Shown piece after piece: positions 9,345 through 18,837 of a stretch of DNA of 64,000 bases. Position numbers and translations under genes: made by a program. The notes under the pieces are model-generated. The model saw only the letters and a program-made list of their open reading frames with translations, was not told the DNA's origin and made no database searches. Origin of the DNA: Cytobacillus oceanisediminis (lineage in GTDB: Bacteria; Bacillota; Bacilli; Bacillales; Cytobacillaceae). Within the stretch, counting starts at the first letter, position 1; each line of letters begins with the position of its first letter. The stretch spans positions 89,727 to 153,726 of the forward strand of contig NZ_VLKI01000002.1 of the NCBI RefSeq assembly GCF_007830235.1. Direction: 5' to 3'.

Positions 9345-9503
9345 TTACGAATAAATATTTGAAATTTACAAATAAACAGCAGGAACTCGCGAACAATTTA
9401 GTAAATTAGCGAACAAATCGCTCAAACTTACAAATAAACAGAAGAATTTAGCGAATAAATTATTTTTAAGAAAGGCTAGCCCGGAATTGCAGGTTAGTTT
9501 TTT
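9345..9503. repeat. ~20-bp AT-rich tandem repeats (GCGAAYAAAT family) and a second terminator-like hairpin
   Basis: About six degenerate 20-22 bp units contain TTACAAATAAAC or TAGCGAACAAAT. A hairpin (GGCTAGCC against GGTTAG, 9474-9497) and six T close the block. A related array with the same kind of hairpin and the 22-bp palindrome lies at 24900-25050. No gene is seen between 9216 and 9642. Confidence 0.65.
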
Positions 9504-9607
9504 AGTGTTTTATCAAACAGTTCATTAAAAATATACAAATATATGGTGGGGAACCGGTCCAATTAGTCCCATTGAATCAAATTTTGGTCCTCCACCGCCA
9601 ATCCCAT

Positions 9608-9631
9608 AAAAAAAGCCCAGTCTCCCGGGCT
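9608..9631 (-). terminator. Terminator of treP (minus strand)
   Basis: On the minus strand AGCCC and GGGCT (9614-9618 and 9627-9631) form a short stem followed by at least seven T. It lies 11 bp past the treP stop codon. Confidence 0.7.
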
Positions 9632-9642
9632 CTCTCAAACTC

Positions 9643-11088
9643 TTAAGCTGCTTCCTTCACTTCTGTTTCAACTTCCTTCGATTTAAACATCTTTCCTTTA
9701 CTAAACAGCAATGTTAATCCAACTGTGATAACGGCGGTAATGGCCATTCCAGTAAAATAAGAACCCCAGTGTTCCGGGAATACAGATAGGAATGACAGCA
9801 TTCCGCCGACACCTACAGAGGTGGCTTTTACATCCATAAAGGCAAGGTATGCGCTTCCAATGGCGCTTCCAATCATGACCGCGATAAATGGGTATCTGAA
9901 TCTCAGGTTAACTCCATAGATGGCTGGCTCTGTGATGCCCAGCCAAGCGGAAACGGTTGCAGAAAGGGATACGCTTTTTAGCTTTTTATTATTTTTTATT
10001 AAGAAGAACATGGTTAAGGCTGCGATACCTTGTGCTAAAGTAACGGTTTCGCCGATCGGCCATAGCGTTACATAGCCTAGTGAGCCTGCCATTTGCAGGT
10101 TTACACCCAGGAATAAGTGATGCATTCCGGTAATAACAAGCGGCGGTGAAATTAATCCATAGACAGCGCCTGCCAATACTGGTGAAACATCGAATAAGTA
10201 TAAAATACCATCTGTAATCCAGTTGGCTCCCGTCATGGTAACAGGTCCAATGACTGTAAATGTCGCAATCCCCGTAATGATCAGGGCAATCGGCGCAACA
10301 GCTAATAGCTGCAGGCTTTCCGGAATGATTCGTCTTAAACTCTTCTCAAGTGTTGCAAGCAGATACGCTGCAAACAGAACCGGGATAACTTGCCCCTGGT
10401 AGCCTACTTTTGCAATTTCAAATCCAAACAGATTCCATTTTTCTACTGAGCCCGGGTCAGATGCAAATGCATATGCATTCATCAGTTCAGGATGAACCAT
10501 GATAAGGCCAAGTACAATTCCCAGTACAGGGTTTCCGCCGAATTTCTTTGCTGCAGAGAAAGCAATGAGTGCGGGCAGGAAAGTAAAGGCGGTATTGGAG
10601 ATCAGATTAATAATTCCTGCAAAGCCGGACCATTCTGCATGGACATCGAGTACGGATTTTCCTTCATAAAAAATGCCAGGATTGGCCAGGACATTGTTTA
10701 ATCCCATTAGTAAACCGGCTGCAACGATGGCCGGCAGGATCGGGATAAAAATGTCCGCCAGAACTCGAACGCCTCTTTGAATGACGTTTTTCTTTTTAGA
10801 CGTAATTTCTCTTAATTCCTCTGAAGATACTTCTTCTGTGCCTGTTTGTTTCACAAACTCGGCGTATACTTTTTCAACCAGTCCAGGTCCGATAATAACC
10901 TGAAACTGGCCGCTTGCTGAGAAGGTTCCCTTTACAAGTTCATTTTCTTCCAATTTCTTCACATCGACTAGCTCTTCGTTATCGAGCACTAATCGAAGTC
11001 GGGTGACACAGTGTGTTGCGGTTACAACGTTTTCTGCCCCTCCGACGTTTTCGATAATGGAGGAAACGTTTTCATTTAATTTTGACAT
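9643..11088 (-). CDS. treP: Trehalose-type PTS permease EIIBC
   Basis: The 481-residue protein phosphorylates and imports a disaccharide, most likely trehalose as trehalose-6-phosphate. The EIIB domain comes first with phospho-Cys27 in ATHCVTRLR, and the EIIC membrane domain follows from about residue 105 with the conserved GITEPAIYGV loop. There is no EIIA domain, so it would borrow the glucose EIIA, as TreP of B. subtilis does. The match to TreP is good over the EIIB domain, but sucrose-type EIIBC proteins are close relatives. It is divergently transcribed from the hydrolase gene, and a TreR-type operator overlaps the -35 box. Confidence 0.85.
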   Translation of the reverse strand: MSKLNENVSSIIENVGGAENVVTATHCVTRLRLVLDNEELVDVKKLEENELVKGTFSASGQFQVIIGPGLVEKVYAEFVKQTGTEEVSSEELREITSKKKNVIQRGVRVLADIFIPILPAIVAAGLLMGLNNVLANPGIFYEGKSVLDVHAEWSGFAGIINLISNTAFTFLPALIAFSAAKKFGGNPVLGIVLGLIMVHPELMNAYAFASDPGSVEKWNLFGFEIAKVGYQGQVIPVLFAAYLLATLEKSLRRIIPESLQLLAVAPIALIITGIATFTVIGPVTMTGANWITDGILYLFDVSPVLAGAVYGLISPPLVITGMHHLFLGVNLQMAGSLGYVTLWPIGETVTLAQGIAALTMFFLIKNNKKLKSVSLSATVSAWLGITEPAIYGVNLRFRYPFIAVMIGSAIGSAYLAFMDVKATSVGVGGMLSFLSVFPEHWGSYFTGMAITAVITVGLTLLFSKGKMFKSKEVETEVKEAA

Positions 11089-11130
11089 ATGGTAAACACC
11101 TCGCTATGTAATGGCTTTCATTTAAGGCCA

Positions 11131-11146
11131 ACTTGTTTAAACAAGT
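11131..11146. promoter_or_regulatory. TreR-like operator in the promoter of the hydrolase gene
   Basis: ACTTGTTTAAACAAGT is a perfect 16-bp palindrome that contains the -35 box (TTGTTT, 11133-11138) of the rightward promoter. The -10 is TATACT at 11156-11161 after 17 bp. HutC/GntR regulators bind such palindromes. Confidence 0.7.
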
Positions 11147-11148
11147 TC

Positions 11149-11179
11149 AGTATAATATACTTTACTTGTATATACAAAT
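11149..11179. promoter_or_regulatory. treP promoter (leftward) with TreR-type operator
   Basis: On the minus strand TTGTAT (11177-11172), a 17-bp spacer and TATACT (11154-11149) form the treP promoter. The -35 is embedded in TTGTATATACAA (11166-11177), which is the sequence known as the TreR operator in B. subtilis. The two divergent promoters mirror each other, so one repressor can close both. Confidence 0.75.
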
Positions 11180-11215
11180 GAATTTTGAAAAAATTTTAAG
11201 GAGTGTCCGGCTATC

Positions 11216-12949
11216 ATGGATATAACCAAAACACCGTTAAGCTATTATGGCTCTTATATGGCTCTTGCCTTTCAGGAGCATGAGGAGGCATTGAAAACAG
11301 GCCTTTATTTAAACTCATTAAGAGGTAAGTCAAGAAGCCATATGAATGTGTTAAAGCTGATTCCAACTGTCAGCGGAGCACCCATTGATTACGAATACAT
11401 AGCAGACTATAATCAGATTTCATTGCGTTTCTCAGGCGGGGAAATCTCTATCTGCTTTGACAGTGATGCGGAAATTATGATTAAAGGGACAGGGGAAAAT
11501 ACTGGACTGCGTCTGGACACACAGCCTGTCTACAATTTTGAATATAATTATTTATTGGGTAAAAAAGGCAGCGAATACTGCATTGTAAACAGCTATAAAA
11601 ACTTAACCAAATTCATGATTTTCTGCCCTAACGGTTCAGTTGCTTTAAATCAGGATGTTTACATGGATAGCAAAGGGAGCACGAATGAAGCGGAAAATCA
11701 GTCCGCCATTGATATCTCATCTATCGATGGAAGCGGATTTTTATGTGTGATCGAGGACCTTCCTACACATGGCGGGAAGCCTGCTGAACATGAATACAGC
11801 TTTGAGCAATCACTTGAAAAAAGCAGGAAAGCGTTTGATGACTATTGCAGCAAATTGCCAGAGGCAGCAGAAAAATATAAGGATACACAAATCAATGCTG
11901 CCTACATTAATTGGTCTTCTTTTGTTAAACCGGAAGGCTACTTGAAGCGCGATACGATGTTTGTTTCCAATAACTATTTCCTTGGAACGTGGAGCTGGGA
12001 TCATTGCTTCAATGCGATCGCATTAGCTGGAGTGGATAATCAATTGGCCTGGGATCAAATGGCTGTCCTGTTTGATTATCAGGATGAGCTTGGGCAAATA
12101 CCTGGTTCTCTCAGTGACTCCACCATGCGCTGGAACTTTGCCAAACCGCCTGTTCACGGCTGGGCTTATACAAAAATGATGGAAAAAATGGATTTCTCAA
12201 CGGAGCAGCTTGAGGCCATTTACCGTCAAATTGAGAAACAGGTCCAGTTTTATCTGACTTATAAGGATTCTAATGAAGATGGTATTCCGGAATATCATCA
12301 CGGCAATGATTCGGGCCAGGATAATAGTACAGTGTTCAGAAATGCCAATATTATTGATTCTCCAGACCTGACTGCTTTTCTAATCAAGGATATGGATATG
12401 CTGGCAATGGCCGCTGAAAAGCTGGGGAAATCAGAAGAGAAGAGCTATTGGGAACAGGAATCAAAACGGCTGACAGACCTGTTTTGTTCTTACTTCCTTG
12501 TGGATGATTTACCTGCTGCGCGTGTCATGTCTACAGGTGAAGTGATCGAAAGCGAGAGTTACCTGCCGCTTATGTCTCTTCTGATCGCAGATAAACTGCC
12601 GGCATCTGCCAGAAAGAAAATGGTTGAAACCATTAAGAGCGACAAATATACAACAGAATGGGGCATTGCCTCAGAAGCGGTTGACAGCAGCCTTTACCAG
12701 GATGATGCCTATTGGCGCGGCGCCATCTGGGCACCGACTACGCTTATTCTCATCGATGCTCTGGAAAGATGCGGCGAAACAGAGGCAGCGCTGTCCGTTA
12801 GTGAAAAATATTGCGAGCTTGTTCATCAGAATGGCTTTGCAGAAAACTTCAATGCCCTTACAGGTGAGGGGTTAAGAGATCCATCCTTTACTTGGACGGC
12901 AAGCACATTCATTTATCTGGCTGCTAAAATACAGCAAGCAACTGCATAA
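11216..12949 (+). CDS. GH63/GH37-like (alpha/alpha)6-barrel glycoside hydrolase
   Basis: This 577-residue cytoplasmic protein (no signal peptide) has the signature of the clan containing trehalases, GH63 alpha-glucosidases and glucosyl- or mannosyl-glycerate hydrolases: WSWDHCFNAIALAG with a candidate acid Asp262, GDNSGQDNS-type loop, YWRGAIWAPTTLILIDAL, and a C-terminal AENFNALTGEG with candidate base Glu543. It stands where treA (a GH13 phosphotrehalase) normally stands, divergent from treP and beside treR. I infer it hydrolyses the phosphorylated disaccharide delivered by TreP, or a related glycoside, but this is not shown. AAGGAG precedes the ATG. Confidence 0.8.
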   Translation: MDITKTPLSYYGSYMALAFQEHEEALKTGLYLNSLRGKSRSHMNVLKLIPTVSGAPIDYEYIADYNQISLRFSGGEISICFDSDAEIMIKGTGENTGLRLDTQPVYNFEYNYLLGKKGSEYCIVNSYKNLTKFMIFCPNGSVALNQDVYMDSKGSTNEAENQSAIDISSIDGSGFLCVIEDLPTHGGKPAEHEYSFEQSLEKSRKAFDDYCSKLPEAAEKYKDTQINAAYINWSSFVKPEGYLKRDTMFVSNNYFLGTWSWDHCFNAIALAGVDNQLAWDQMAVLFDYQDELGQIPGSLSDSTMRWNFAKPPVHGWAYTKMMEKMDFSTEQLEAIYRQIEKQVQFYLTYKDSNEDGIPEYHHGNDSGQDNSTVFRNANIIDSPDLTAFLIKDMDMLAMAAEKLGKSEEKSYWEQESKRLTDLFCSYFLVDDLPAARVMSTGEVIESESYLPLMSLLIADKLPASARKKMVETIKSDKYTTEWGIASEAVDSSLYQDDAYWRGAIWAPTTLILIDALERCGETEAALSVSEKYCELVHQNGFAENFNALTGEGLRDPSFTWTASTFIYLAAKIQQATA

Positions 12950-12988
12950 AAAAGTCCCCGGCACCCATCATGTGCCGGGGATCTTTTT
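12947..12988. terminator. Bidirectional terminator between the hydrolase gene and treR
   Basis: A perfect 10-bp stem TCCCCGGCAC/GTGCCGGGGA (12955-12964 and 12972-12981) is flanked by A and T runs, so it can stop both converging genes. Confidence 0.9.
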
Positions 12989-13709
12989 ATTTTATCCTCT
13001 GTGCCTGCTCGAAAAACACGAAGGAGTCAGGCGTATGCCTGGATTGGGTGAATTCAAACATCACGCCATCCGCGTTAAAGGTAAAATTGGTTACAATCGC
13101 TACACAATTGTAGTCCTGCAGGTTCAGATAGGTTTGATCCAGCTCATTTATTTTTTCAACCGTCATCATTCTTTTTGTGGTAATAATGTTTTCCTTTAAC
13201 TCATTCTCCATGTATTCGTAGATGGAATCTTCGGCAATTTCCTTCGTTAAATCTTTTACAATATCTTTTCGAAAATAATTGTAGTCAATAATCAAAGGCT
13301 TTTCATCCAGATAACGCACTCTCTGCAGATAATAGATTTCGGTACTTATGGGGAATGAAGTTAGCTGTTCTATTTCTTCGTCCACTGTTAATTCAGTAAA
13401 AAAGACGACTTCTGTCCGGTATTTATTTTTGTTTCGGATCGAAGACTCTTTAAATGTCTCAATGCCTCCAAACAGATACTCTTTTTGCTTTAACTCCTGA
13501 TAAATCACACGGACGCCCTGCCCATGAATGGTTTGGACATACCCGTCTGAAACCAGATTGGCAATTGCCCGCCGAACGGTATTTCTGGAGCAATCATAAT
13601 GTTTTACTAGAGTATTTTCAGAAGGAAGCAGCTGCTGGAACGTGTATACCTTGCTGTCTATTTTGTTTTTTAAATCATTGTATATTTCAAGATATTTAAT
13701 TTTAGCCAT
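12987..13709 (-). CDS. treR: GntR/HutC-family repressor, TreR type
   Basis: The 240-residue protein has an N-terminal winged helix (YNDLKNKI…LLPSENTLVKHYDCSRNTVRRAIANLVSDG, residues about 8-60) and a C-terminal UTRA effector domain from about residue 90. This is the HutC subfamily architecture of TreR. It is convergent with the hydrolase gene, and the TTGTATATACAA operator in the intergenic region supports the assignment. The effector would be trehalose-6-phosphate if the pathway is as inferred. Confidence 0.85.
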   Translation of the reverse strand: MAKIKYLEIYNDLKNKIDSKVYTFQQLLPSENTLVKHYDCSRNTVRRAIANLVSDGYVQTIHGQGVRVIYQELKQKEYLFGGIETFKESSIRNKNKYRTEVVFFTELTVDEEIEQLTSFPISTEIYYLQRVRYLDEKPLIIDYNYFRKDIVKDLTKEIAEDSIYEYMENELKENIITTKRMMTVEKINELDQTYLNLQDYNCVAIVTNFTFNADGVMFEFTQSRHTPDSFVFFEQAQRIK

Positions 13710-13838
13710 GATATCTCCCGGTGATTGTAGTGCATATCCTTTACGAACATAAAAGCAAAGCCGAATGTTCTTAGGAATAATTATATAATAACAAATTTTT
13801 TAAATTCTAACATTTTAGTACCAAAACCTCAGAGACAA

Positions 13839-13887
13839 GTACCAGGTACCTATACCAGTTGTCCTAACTGGTATAGGTACCTGGTAC
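13839..13887. repeat. Perfect 22-bp inverted repeat containing the GGTACCAGGTACC element
   Basis: Arms 13839-13860 and 13866-13887 are perfectly complementary around a 5-base loop GTCCT. Each arm begins with the GTACCAGGTACC motif. It lies about 130 bp upstream of treR and 185 bp upstream of the ABC operon; the remaining sequence from 13710 to 14072 is AT-rich and carries the ABC promoter. Confidence 0.85.
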
Positions 13888-13984
13888 CGTTCCCGCTTAT
13901 TAGAAATAACAAGAAGTTATTTCCTTTTTAGTTCTTATTTCTTAATTTTTTTACGAAATTATCTAACTTTTTCGCCAAATACTA

Positions 13985-14045
13985 TTGAAAATATTCGGAT
14001 TATTAAATATGATTTAAATTATACAAAAAATGAAATTGCATTTCA
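13985..14045 (+). promoter_or_regulatory. Promoter and IclR-type operator of the peptide ABC operon
   Basis: TTGAAA (13985-13990), 17 bp and TATGAT (14008-14013) form a good sigma-A promoter. Just downstream of the predicted start, TGAAATTGCATTTCA (14031-14045) is a palindrome close to the 15-bp site type reported for IclR regulators (TGGAAATNATTTCCA). The IclR gene at 16075 is in this operon, so autoregulation is likely. Confidence 0.6.
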
Positions 14046-14072
14046 CAAAATGAAACCGTTAGGAGTGTCATA

Positions 14073-15062
14073 ATGGTTCAAAGAGTTTTAGAGGTTGATA
14101 AGTTAAAGGTTGGGATCAAGGATGATGGCGAGAAAATAGCCATTGTTAACGGAATTAGTTTTTATCTTCATAAAGGAGAGACTCTCGGAATTGTAGGGGA
14201 ATCGGGCTGCGGGAAAAGTATGACTTCACTTTCCTTGATGGGCCTTTTGCCACCTGGAGTGGAGAGGCATGATGGTGATGTCCGGTTAGGGGACCTTCAC
14301 TTTAAGGATTTTTCCAAGAAGGATTGGCGAAAAATCCGGGGTAAAAAAATATCGATGATTTTTCAGGAACCGATGAGTTCTTTAAATCCTGTGTATACCA
14401 TTGGGGAACAGATTATGGAGATGGTTTTAAGCCATGAGAAGGTCTCCAAGAAAGCTGCCAGGGCCCGTGCGTTGGAAATGCTGAAGCTTGTCGGGATTCC
14501 AAGGCCGGAACATGTTCTGGATGAGTATCCTTATCAGCTTTCAGGCGGTATGCGCCAAAGAGTTATGATCGCCATTGCTCTTTCCTGCAATCCTGAAGTG
14601 CTGATTGCGGATGAACCAACAACTGCTCTGGATGTAACGATCCAAGCACAGATTCTGGAGCTGATGAAAGATATCCAGAATCAGCTGGATATGTCGATCG
14701 TCCTGATTACACATGATCTGGGTGTTGTAGCAGAAATGTGTGACCGCGTAATCGTGATGTATGCAGGAGAAATTGTTGAAGAATCTTTGGTTGTAGAGCT
14801 GTTTGACAATCCAAAGCATCCTTATACAAGAGGGTTAATTGCTTCTTTACCAGATGTGGATGAACAAAAGGAATATTTATCTTCCATACCGGGAGTCGTA
14901 CCGGCACCGGGCAATATGCCAGCCGGCTGCCGATTTGCACCGCGTTGTACTTTAGCGCACGAACGCTGTAACGAAACCCCGCCGCTTTTTGAAACAGAGT
15001 CGGGTTCACAGGTTAAATGCTGGCTTTTTGAGGAGAAAAAGTCGGAGGTGGTTGCAACATGA
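14073..15062 (+). CDS. Oligopeptide/dipeptide ABC transporter ATPase (DppD/OppD type)
   Basis: The 329-residue ATPase carries Walker A GESGCGKS, signature LSGGMRQR, Walker B VLIADEP and the C-terminal oligopeptide-binding extension with three cysteines near [13 protein letters not shown], which in this family can bind an iron-sulfur cluster. It energises a peptide or nickel-type importer. AGGAGTG precedes the ATG, and the stop overlaps the next start by four bases. It is the first gene of the operon. Confidence 0.92.
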   Translation: MVQRVLEVDKLKVGIKDDGEKIAIVNGISFYLHKGETLGIVGESGCGKSMTSLSLMGLLPPGVERHDGDVRLGDLHFKDFSKKDWRKIRGKKISMIFQEPMSSLNPVYTIGEQIMEMVLSHEKVSKKAARARALEMLKLVGIPRPEHVLDEYPYQLSGGMRQRVMIAIALSCNPEVLIADEPTTALDVTIQAQILELMKDIQNQLDMSIVLITHDLGVVAEMCDRVIVMYAGEIVEESLVVELFDNPKHPYTRGLIASLPDVDEQKEYLSSIPGVVPAPGNMPAGCRFAPRCTLAHERCNETPPLFETESGSQVKCWLFEEKKSEVVAT

Positions 15063-16078
15063 CAGAAGAACAAAACGTTTTATTAAAAGTAGAAAACCTG
15101 AAAAAGCACTTTCCGGTTAAAGGGGGCATTTTTGGAAACAAAACGCTCCAGCATGTAAAAGCAGTTGACGGAGTTTCCTTTGAAGTTATGGAAGGTGAAA
15201 CTTTCGGGATTGTTGGAGAGTCAGGCTGCGGAAAGAGTACAACAGGCAGAACAATCTTACGTCTGCTTGAACCGACTGAAGGAAACATCTATTTTCAAGG
15301 CCGAAACCTTGCCGAGCTTAATAACAGTGAAATGAGAACATTGCGAAAGGATATTCAAATTGTTTTCCAGGATCCTTTTGCTTCATTGAATCCGAGAATG
15401 AGAGTTCGGGACATTATTGAAGAGCCCCTTATTAATTTCGGGGTGGCCGATCGCAAGGAAAGAGAAAGAAGGCTATTGGAAGTCGCGGACCAGGTTGGAT
15501 TAACACCCGCACAGCTTACACGCTTTCCGCACGAGTTTTCCGGAGGGCAGCGCCAGCGTATTGGAATCGCAAGAGCCTTAATTTCTAAGCCTAAATTGAT
15601 CATTGCGGATGAACCGGTATCAGCGCTGGATGTATCGATTCAGTCACAAGTCCTTAATTTAATGAGGGATTTACAGAAAGAGCTGGGACTTACATATATC
15701 TTTATTTCCCACGATTTGAGCGTTGTCAAACATTTCTGCGATCGCATTGGCGTCATGTATCTTGGCAAGATGGTCGAAATTGCAGAGAAAAATCGATTAT
15801 ATGATAAGCCTATGCATCCATATGCTGAAGCTCTGCTTTCAGCTCTGCCAAGCCCTCATCCGCTTAAAAAGAAAAAGAGGATTATTTTAAAAGGAGATGT
15901 ACCAAGCCCTTCGAATCCTCCAAGCGGATGTACATTCCATCCGCGATGTGCTTCCTGCATGGATGTCTGTACAACGGATCAGCCAACCCTTCAGGCGGTG
16001 GAAGACCAGCATGCAGTGTCCTGCCATTTATATACCGAAGCTGGGAAAAAATCTGTTGCAGCAGGAGAACCAGTATGA
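15059..16078 (+). CDS. Oligopeptide/dipeptide ABC transporter ATPase (DppF/OppF type)
   Basis: The second ATPase of the importer is 339 residues long, with Walker [10 protein letters not shown], signature FSGGQRQR, Walker [13 protein letters not shown] and a C-terminal extension with [12 protein letters not shown]. It pairs with the preceding ATPase as a heterodimer. The four-base overlaps on both sides (ATGA) show tight translational coupling with the first ATPase and with the IclR regulator. Confidence 0.92.
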   Translation: MTEEQNVLLKVENLKKHFPVKGGIFGNKTLQHVKAVDGVSFEVMEGETFGIVGESGCGKSTTGRTILRLLEPTEGNIYFQGRNLAELNNSEMRTLRKDIQIVFQDPFASLNPRMRVRDIIEEPLINFGVADRKERERRLLEVADQVGLTPAQLTRFPHEFSGGQRQRIGIARALISKPKLIIADEPVSALDVSIQSQVLNLMRDLQKELGLTYIFISHDLSVVKHFCDRIGVMYLGKMVEIAEKNRLYDKPMHPYAEALLSALPSPHPLKKKKRIILKGDVPSPSNPPSGCTFHPRCASCMDVCTTDQPTLQAVEDQHAVSCHLYTEAGKKSVAAGEPV

Positions 16079-16875
16079 GCAAAACAATCGAAAAAGGTCT
16101 CCATCTCTTAGAAATTTTTACAGAAGAAAAGCCTTACTGGAGACTGGATGAAATCTCAAAGACCTTAGGAATCCCTAAGGCAACCGCTTTTCGCCTTTTA
16201 AGGTCCTTTACTGAATTCGGGTATTTGCAGCGAGTGACCATTCATCAGGATGGCATGGTTGTTGATGGTGAAAGGTATGGGTTAGGCATTAAATTTCTGG
16301 AGATGGGGGAGCGGGTTGCCGCACGATTTGAGATTCGCAGGATTGCTCTTCCTTATATGAAGAATCTTCAGGGGATGTTCAATGAAGCAGTCCAGCTAGT
16401 CATTCGGGAACAAAATGCAGGGATATATTTGGAGAAAATTGAAAGCACTCGCCCTGTCCGGCTTTATACACGAGTTGGCAGGCAAGCGCCGCTATATGCT
16501 GGAGCCTGCACGCGCACACTTCTATCCTTTTTGCCGGACGAACAAATTTCAGATGTGCTGGAAAAACCCATTATCCCATATGCAAGCCAAACACCTAAAT
16601 CAAAAGAAGAAGTTCTTCATTTGGTAAAAGAAACGAGAGAGACGGGTTTTGCTTACAGTGATTCCGAACTGGAGGAAGGCACCGTTTCTATAGCCGTTCC
16701 GATTTTTGATCGGTACGGAACCGTTTCATACTCATTAAGCATTGCTGGATTTTCAATGTCATTTCCAAGAGATAAGGTCCATCATTTCTTAGGCCCTCTT
16801 TGGGAAGCGGCAGCCGGCATTTCCAAGGAGATTGGTTATAACCTTCCATATCCATATGGGGGAAAAATAAACTAA
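16075..16875 (+). CDS. IclR-family transcriptional regulator
   Basis: The 266-residue protein has an N-terminal winged helix ([12 protein letters not shown]…[29 protein letters not shown]) and a C-terminal IclR effector domain ([36 protein letters not shown]). The ATG at 16075 overlaps the upstream stop and has GCAGGAG; the longer frame from 15928 lies inside the ATPase gene. It is placed inside the transporter operon, between the ATPases and the binding protein, and probably controls the palindrome at 14031. Confidence 0.9.
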   Translation: MSKTIEKGLHLLEIFTEEKPYWRLDEISKTLGIPKATAFRLLRSFTEFGYLQRVTIHQDGMVVDGERYGLGIKFLEMGERVAARFEIRRIALPYMKNLQGMFNEAVQLVIREQNAGIYLEKIESTRPVRLYTRVGRQAPLYAGACTRTLLSFLPDEQISDVLEKPIIPYASQTPKSKEEVLHLVKETRETGFAYSDSELEEGTVSIAVPIFDRYGTVSYSLSIAGFSMSFPRDKVHHFLGPLWEAAAGISKEIGYNLPYPYGGKIN

Positions 16876-16896
16876 ATTATTACAGGGGGAAAGAGA

Positions 16897-18474
16897 ATGA
16901 AGAAGAGATTACTATCATTGTTTGCCGTATTTATGACCTTTACACTCATTTTGTCTGCATGTTCAGGCGGAGGAGAGAAATCAAGTTCAAGTGAAAGCAA
17001 GAACAGCGAAAAAAATCCGGTGGAAGGCCGCGATAATGAGCTTGTCATTGGCGTTTCAGGGGATCCGCAAAACTGGGATCCGATTGATACCTTCCTATTG
17101 GATTGGAGTACGATCGGTACTTCTGTATTTGAAGGACTGGTAGACCGTAATCTAGATTTGGAGATTCAGCCTGGTTTGGCTGAAAGCTGGGAATATCTTG
17201 ATGATAAAACATTGCAATTCAAGCTTCGCCAGGGAGTTACTTTCCATAATGGAGAGCCATTCAACGCCGAGGCTGTTAAATTCACATTTGACCGTCTGTT
17301 GGGTGAAGAAGGACAAAAAGGACCTCAATACTCCAACTATACATCCATTGACAGTGTAGAGGTTGTTGATGAGTTTACTGTTAACATGAAGTTAAAATCA
17401 CAGGATCCGGTTCTTTTAACAAAGCTTGCCGGTTATGGAGCTGTTATTGTACCTCCAAAGTATATTGCTGAAAAAGGGGACGAGCATTTCAATAATAACC
17501 CTGTTGGTACTGGCCCTTTCAAAATGACAGGCTATAAGCGTGACCAGGAAGTCGTATTGGAAAAGAACCCTGAATACTGGAAAGAAGGACTTCCAAAGCT
17601 GGATAAGGTTGTTTTCAAAGTGATCCCTGAAGCTTCAACAAGACTTGCTGAGCTTCAAACAGGAAAAATCGATGTTATGAAACGCGTTGAGGTTGCCCAG
17701 GCAGATACAGTGAAGGAATCAGGCTTCCTTGAACTGCAGGAAGTTGGTACACCAACAGCATTCTCTTTGCGTTTTGATACGGCGAAGATGCCGCTTGATC
17801 AGAAAGAAGTAAGACAAGCGATTAACTATGCAGTTGATAAAGAAGCAATCATAAACGAAATCCTTGGCGGCTATGGCAAGCCAATCAGCACATTCCAAAG
17901 TGAGCTTTCTTTCGGAAACAACCCTGATTTAGAACCATACCCATATGATCCTGAAAAAGCGAAGGAACTATTAAAAGAAGCAGGTGTGAGCGAAGGAACA
18001 GAGCTTGACCTATTTATTCCGGGTAACGACGGAAATTTCAAAGAGATTGCACAGATTGTTTCTTTCTATCTTGAAGAAGTTGGCTTAAAAGTAAACATCA
18101 ACAGTGTTGATAACACGACTCTTATTTCTGACCTAATCCCGAACGGCAATGCAGGACATATGTATCGCCAGGGCTGGGGCGGATGGACGCTTGACTTTGA
18201 TAATACAGCTTACTTAATGTATCACGAAGGCGAGCAATGGAATCCTTCCTTTAAGGATGAAAAAGTAGAAGAGCTTCTTGCTGCACAGCGTGCGACTGTT
18301 GATCAGGAAGAACGCGAAAAAATCTTCAAGGAGCTTACAGAAGTTCTTTACGATCAAGCTCCAGAATTGAACCTTTATTCTGCGGTTGATTTATATGCAG
18401 TGAACAAGCGTGTTCAAAACTTCCAGCCGCCTCATGAGGACCGTATGCGTTTGGAAGAAGTAACAGTTAAGTAA
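16897..18474 (+). CDS. Peptide ABC transporter substrate-binding lipoprotein
   Basis: The 525-residue protein is a family 5 extracellular solute-binding protein. The signal peptide ends in a lipobox (ILSACSGG, Cys22), so it is a membrane-anchored lipoprotein. Recognisable family blocks include LAESWEYLDDKTLQFKLR-type sequence, FHNGEPFNAEAVKFTFDR and NPVGTGPFKM. It would deliver di- or oligopeptides to the permeases encoded downstream. The neighbours encode a carboxypeptidase and pyroglutamyl peptidase, which supports peptides as the substrate. Confidence 0.92.
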   Translation: MKKRLLSLFAVFMTFTLILSACSGGGEKSSSSESKNSEKNPVEGRDNELVIGVSGDPQNWDPIDTFLLDWSTIGTSVFEGLVDRNLDLEIQPGLAESWEYLDDKTLQFKLRQGVTFHNGEPFNAEAVKFTFDRLLGEEGQKGPQYSNYTSIDSVEVVDEFTVNMKLKSQDPVLLTKLAGYGAVIVPPKYIAEKGDEHFNNNPVGTGPFKMTGYKRDQEVVLEKNPEYWKEGLPKLDKVVFKVIPEASTRLAELQTGKIDVMKRVEVAQADTVKESGFLELQEVGTPTAFSLRFDTAKMPLDQKEVRQAINYAVDKEAIINEILGGYGKPISTFQSELSFGNNPDLEPYPYDPEKAKELLKEAGVSEGTELDLFIPGNDGNFKEIAQIVSFYLEEVGLKVNINSVDNTTLISDLIPNGNAGHMYRQGWGGWTLDFDNTAYLMYHEGEQWNPSFKDEKVEELLAAQRATVDQEEREKIFKELTEVLYDQAPELNLYSAVDLYAVNKRVQNFQPPHEDRMRLEEVTVK

Positions 18475-18485
18475 ATGACCTTTAA

Positions 18486-18523
18486 AAAGAGATAGTATGG
18501 TCTTCATGCTATCTCTTTCTTTT
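18486..18523 (+). terminator. Intrinsic terminator between binding protein and permeases
   Basis: AAAGAGATAG (18486-18495) pairs with CTATCTCTTT (18509-18518), and further pairing extends into the loop; CTTTT follows. It would reduce read-through into the permease genes, giving more binding protein than permease. Confidence 0.75.
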
Positions 18524-18644
18524 AAGAATTTTACGAGCCGGAGTGCATCTGGCTGTGCCTGGTCCGCGGAATGCAAATCATCCAATACCGGGATCAGGGC
18601 TTTTGCGTTTATTTATAAAATAAGAAATTTTAAGATTTTGAACG

Positions 18645-18825
18645 TTGAAAACTGTCTAGCGCAAGCAGCCTACCCGCTCGAGGTCACAAGCGAATCCTCC
18701 CAAAAAGGCAAAGAACGGGAGGCTCGTCTTGTGCTTGTCGGTGGGCACCAAGGAAAGCTTCCTTGGATGAACATCGCAGGAACAAGCGGTTTTTGCTTGT
18801 TCCGAAGGCGCTTGCGCTTTTCTTA
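18645..18825. repeat. CTGTCTAGCGC-type Bacillus intergenic repeat
   Basis: The block starting AACTGTCTAGCGCAAGC and ending with AGGCGCTTGCGCTTTTC is typical of a long repeat I associate with many Bacillaceae genomes. It has several hairpins (for example ACAAGCGG…GCTTGT). A short, truncated relative lies at 57505-57550. Its 109-codon open frame has no ribosome site and I reject it as a gene. Confidence 0.65.
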
Positions 18826-18837
18826 GGGGGAACAAAA

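Noticed and set aside
18497..18826. 109-codon frame between the binding protein and permease genes
   Set aside because: It reads through a terminator hairpin and a known type of Bacillus repeat and has no ribosome site.
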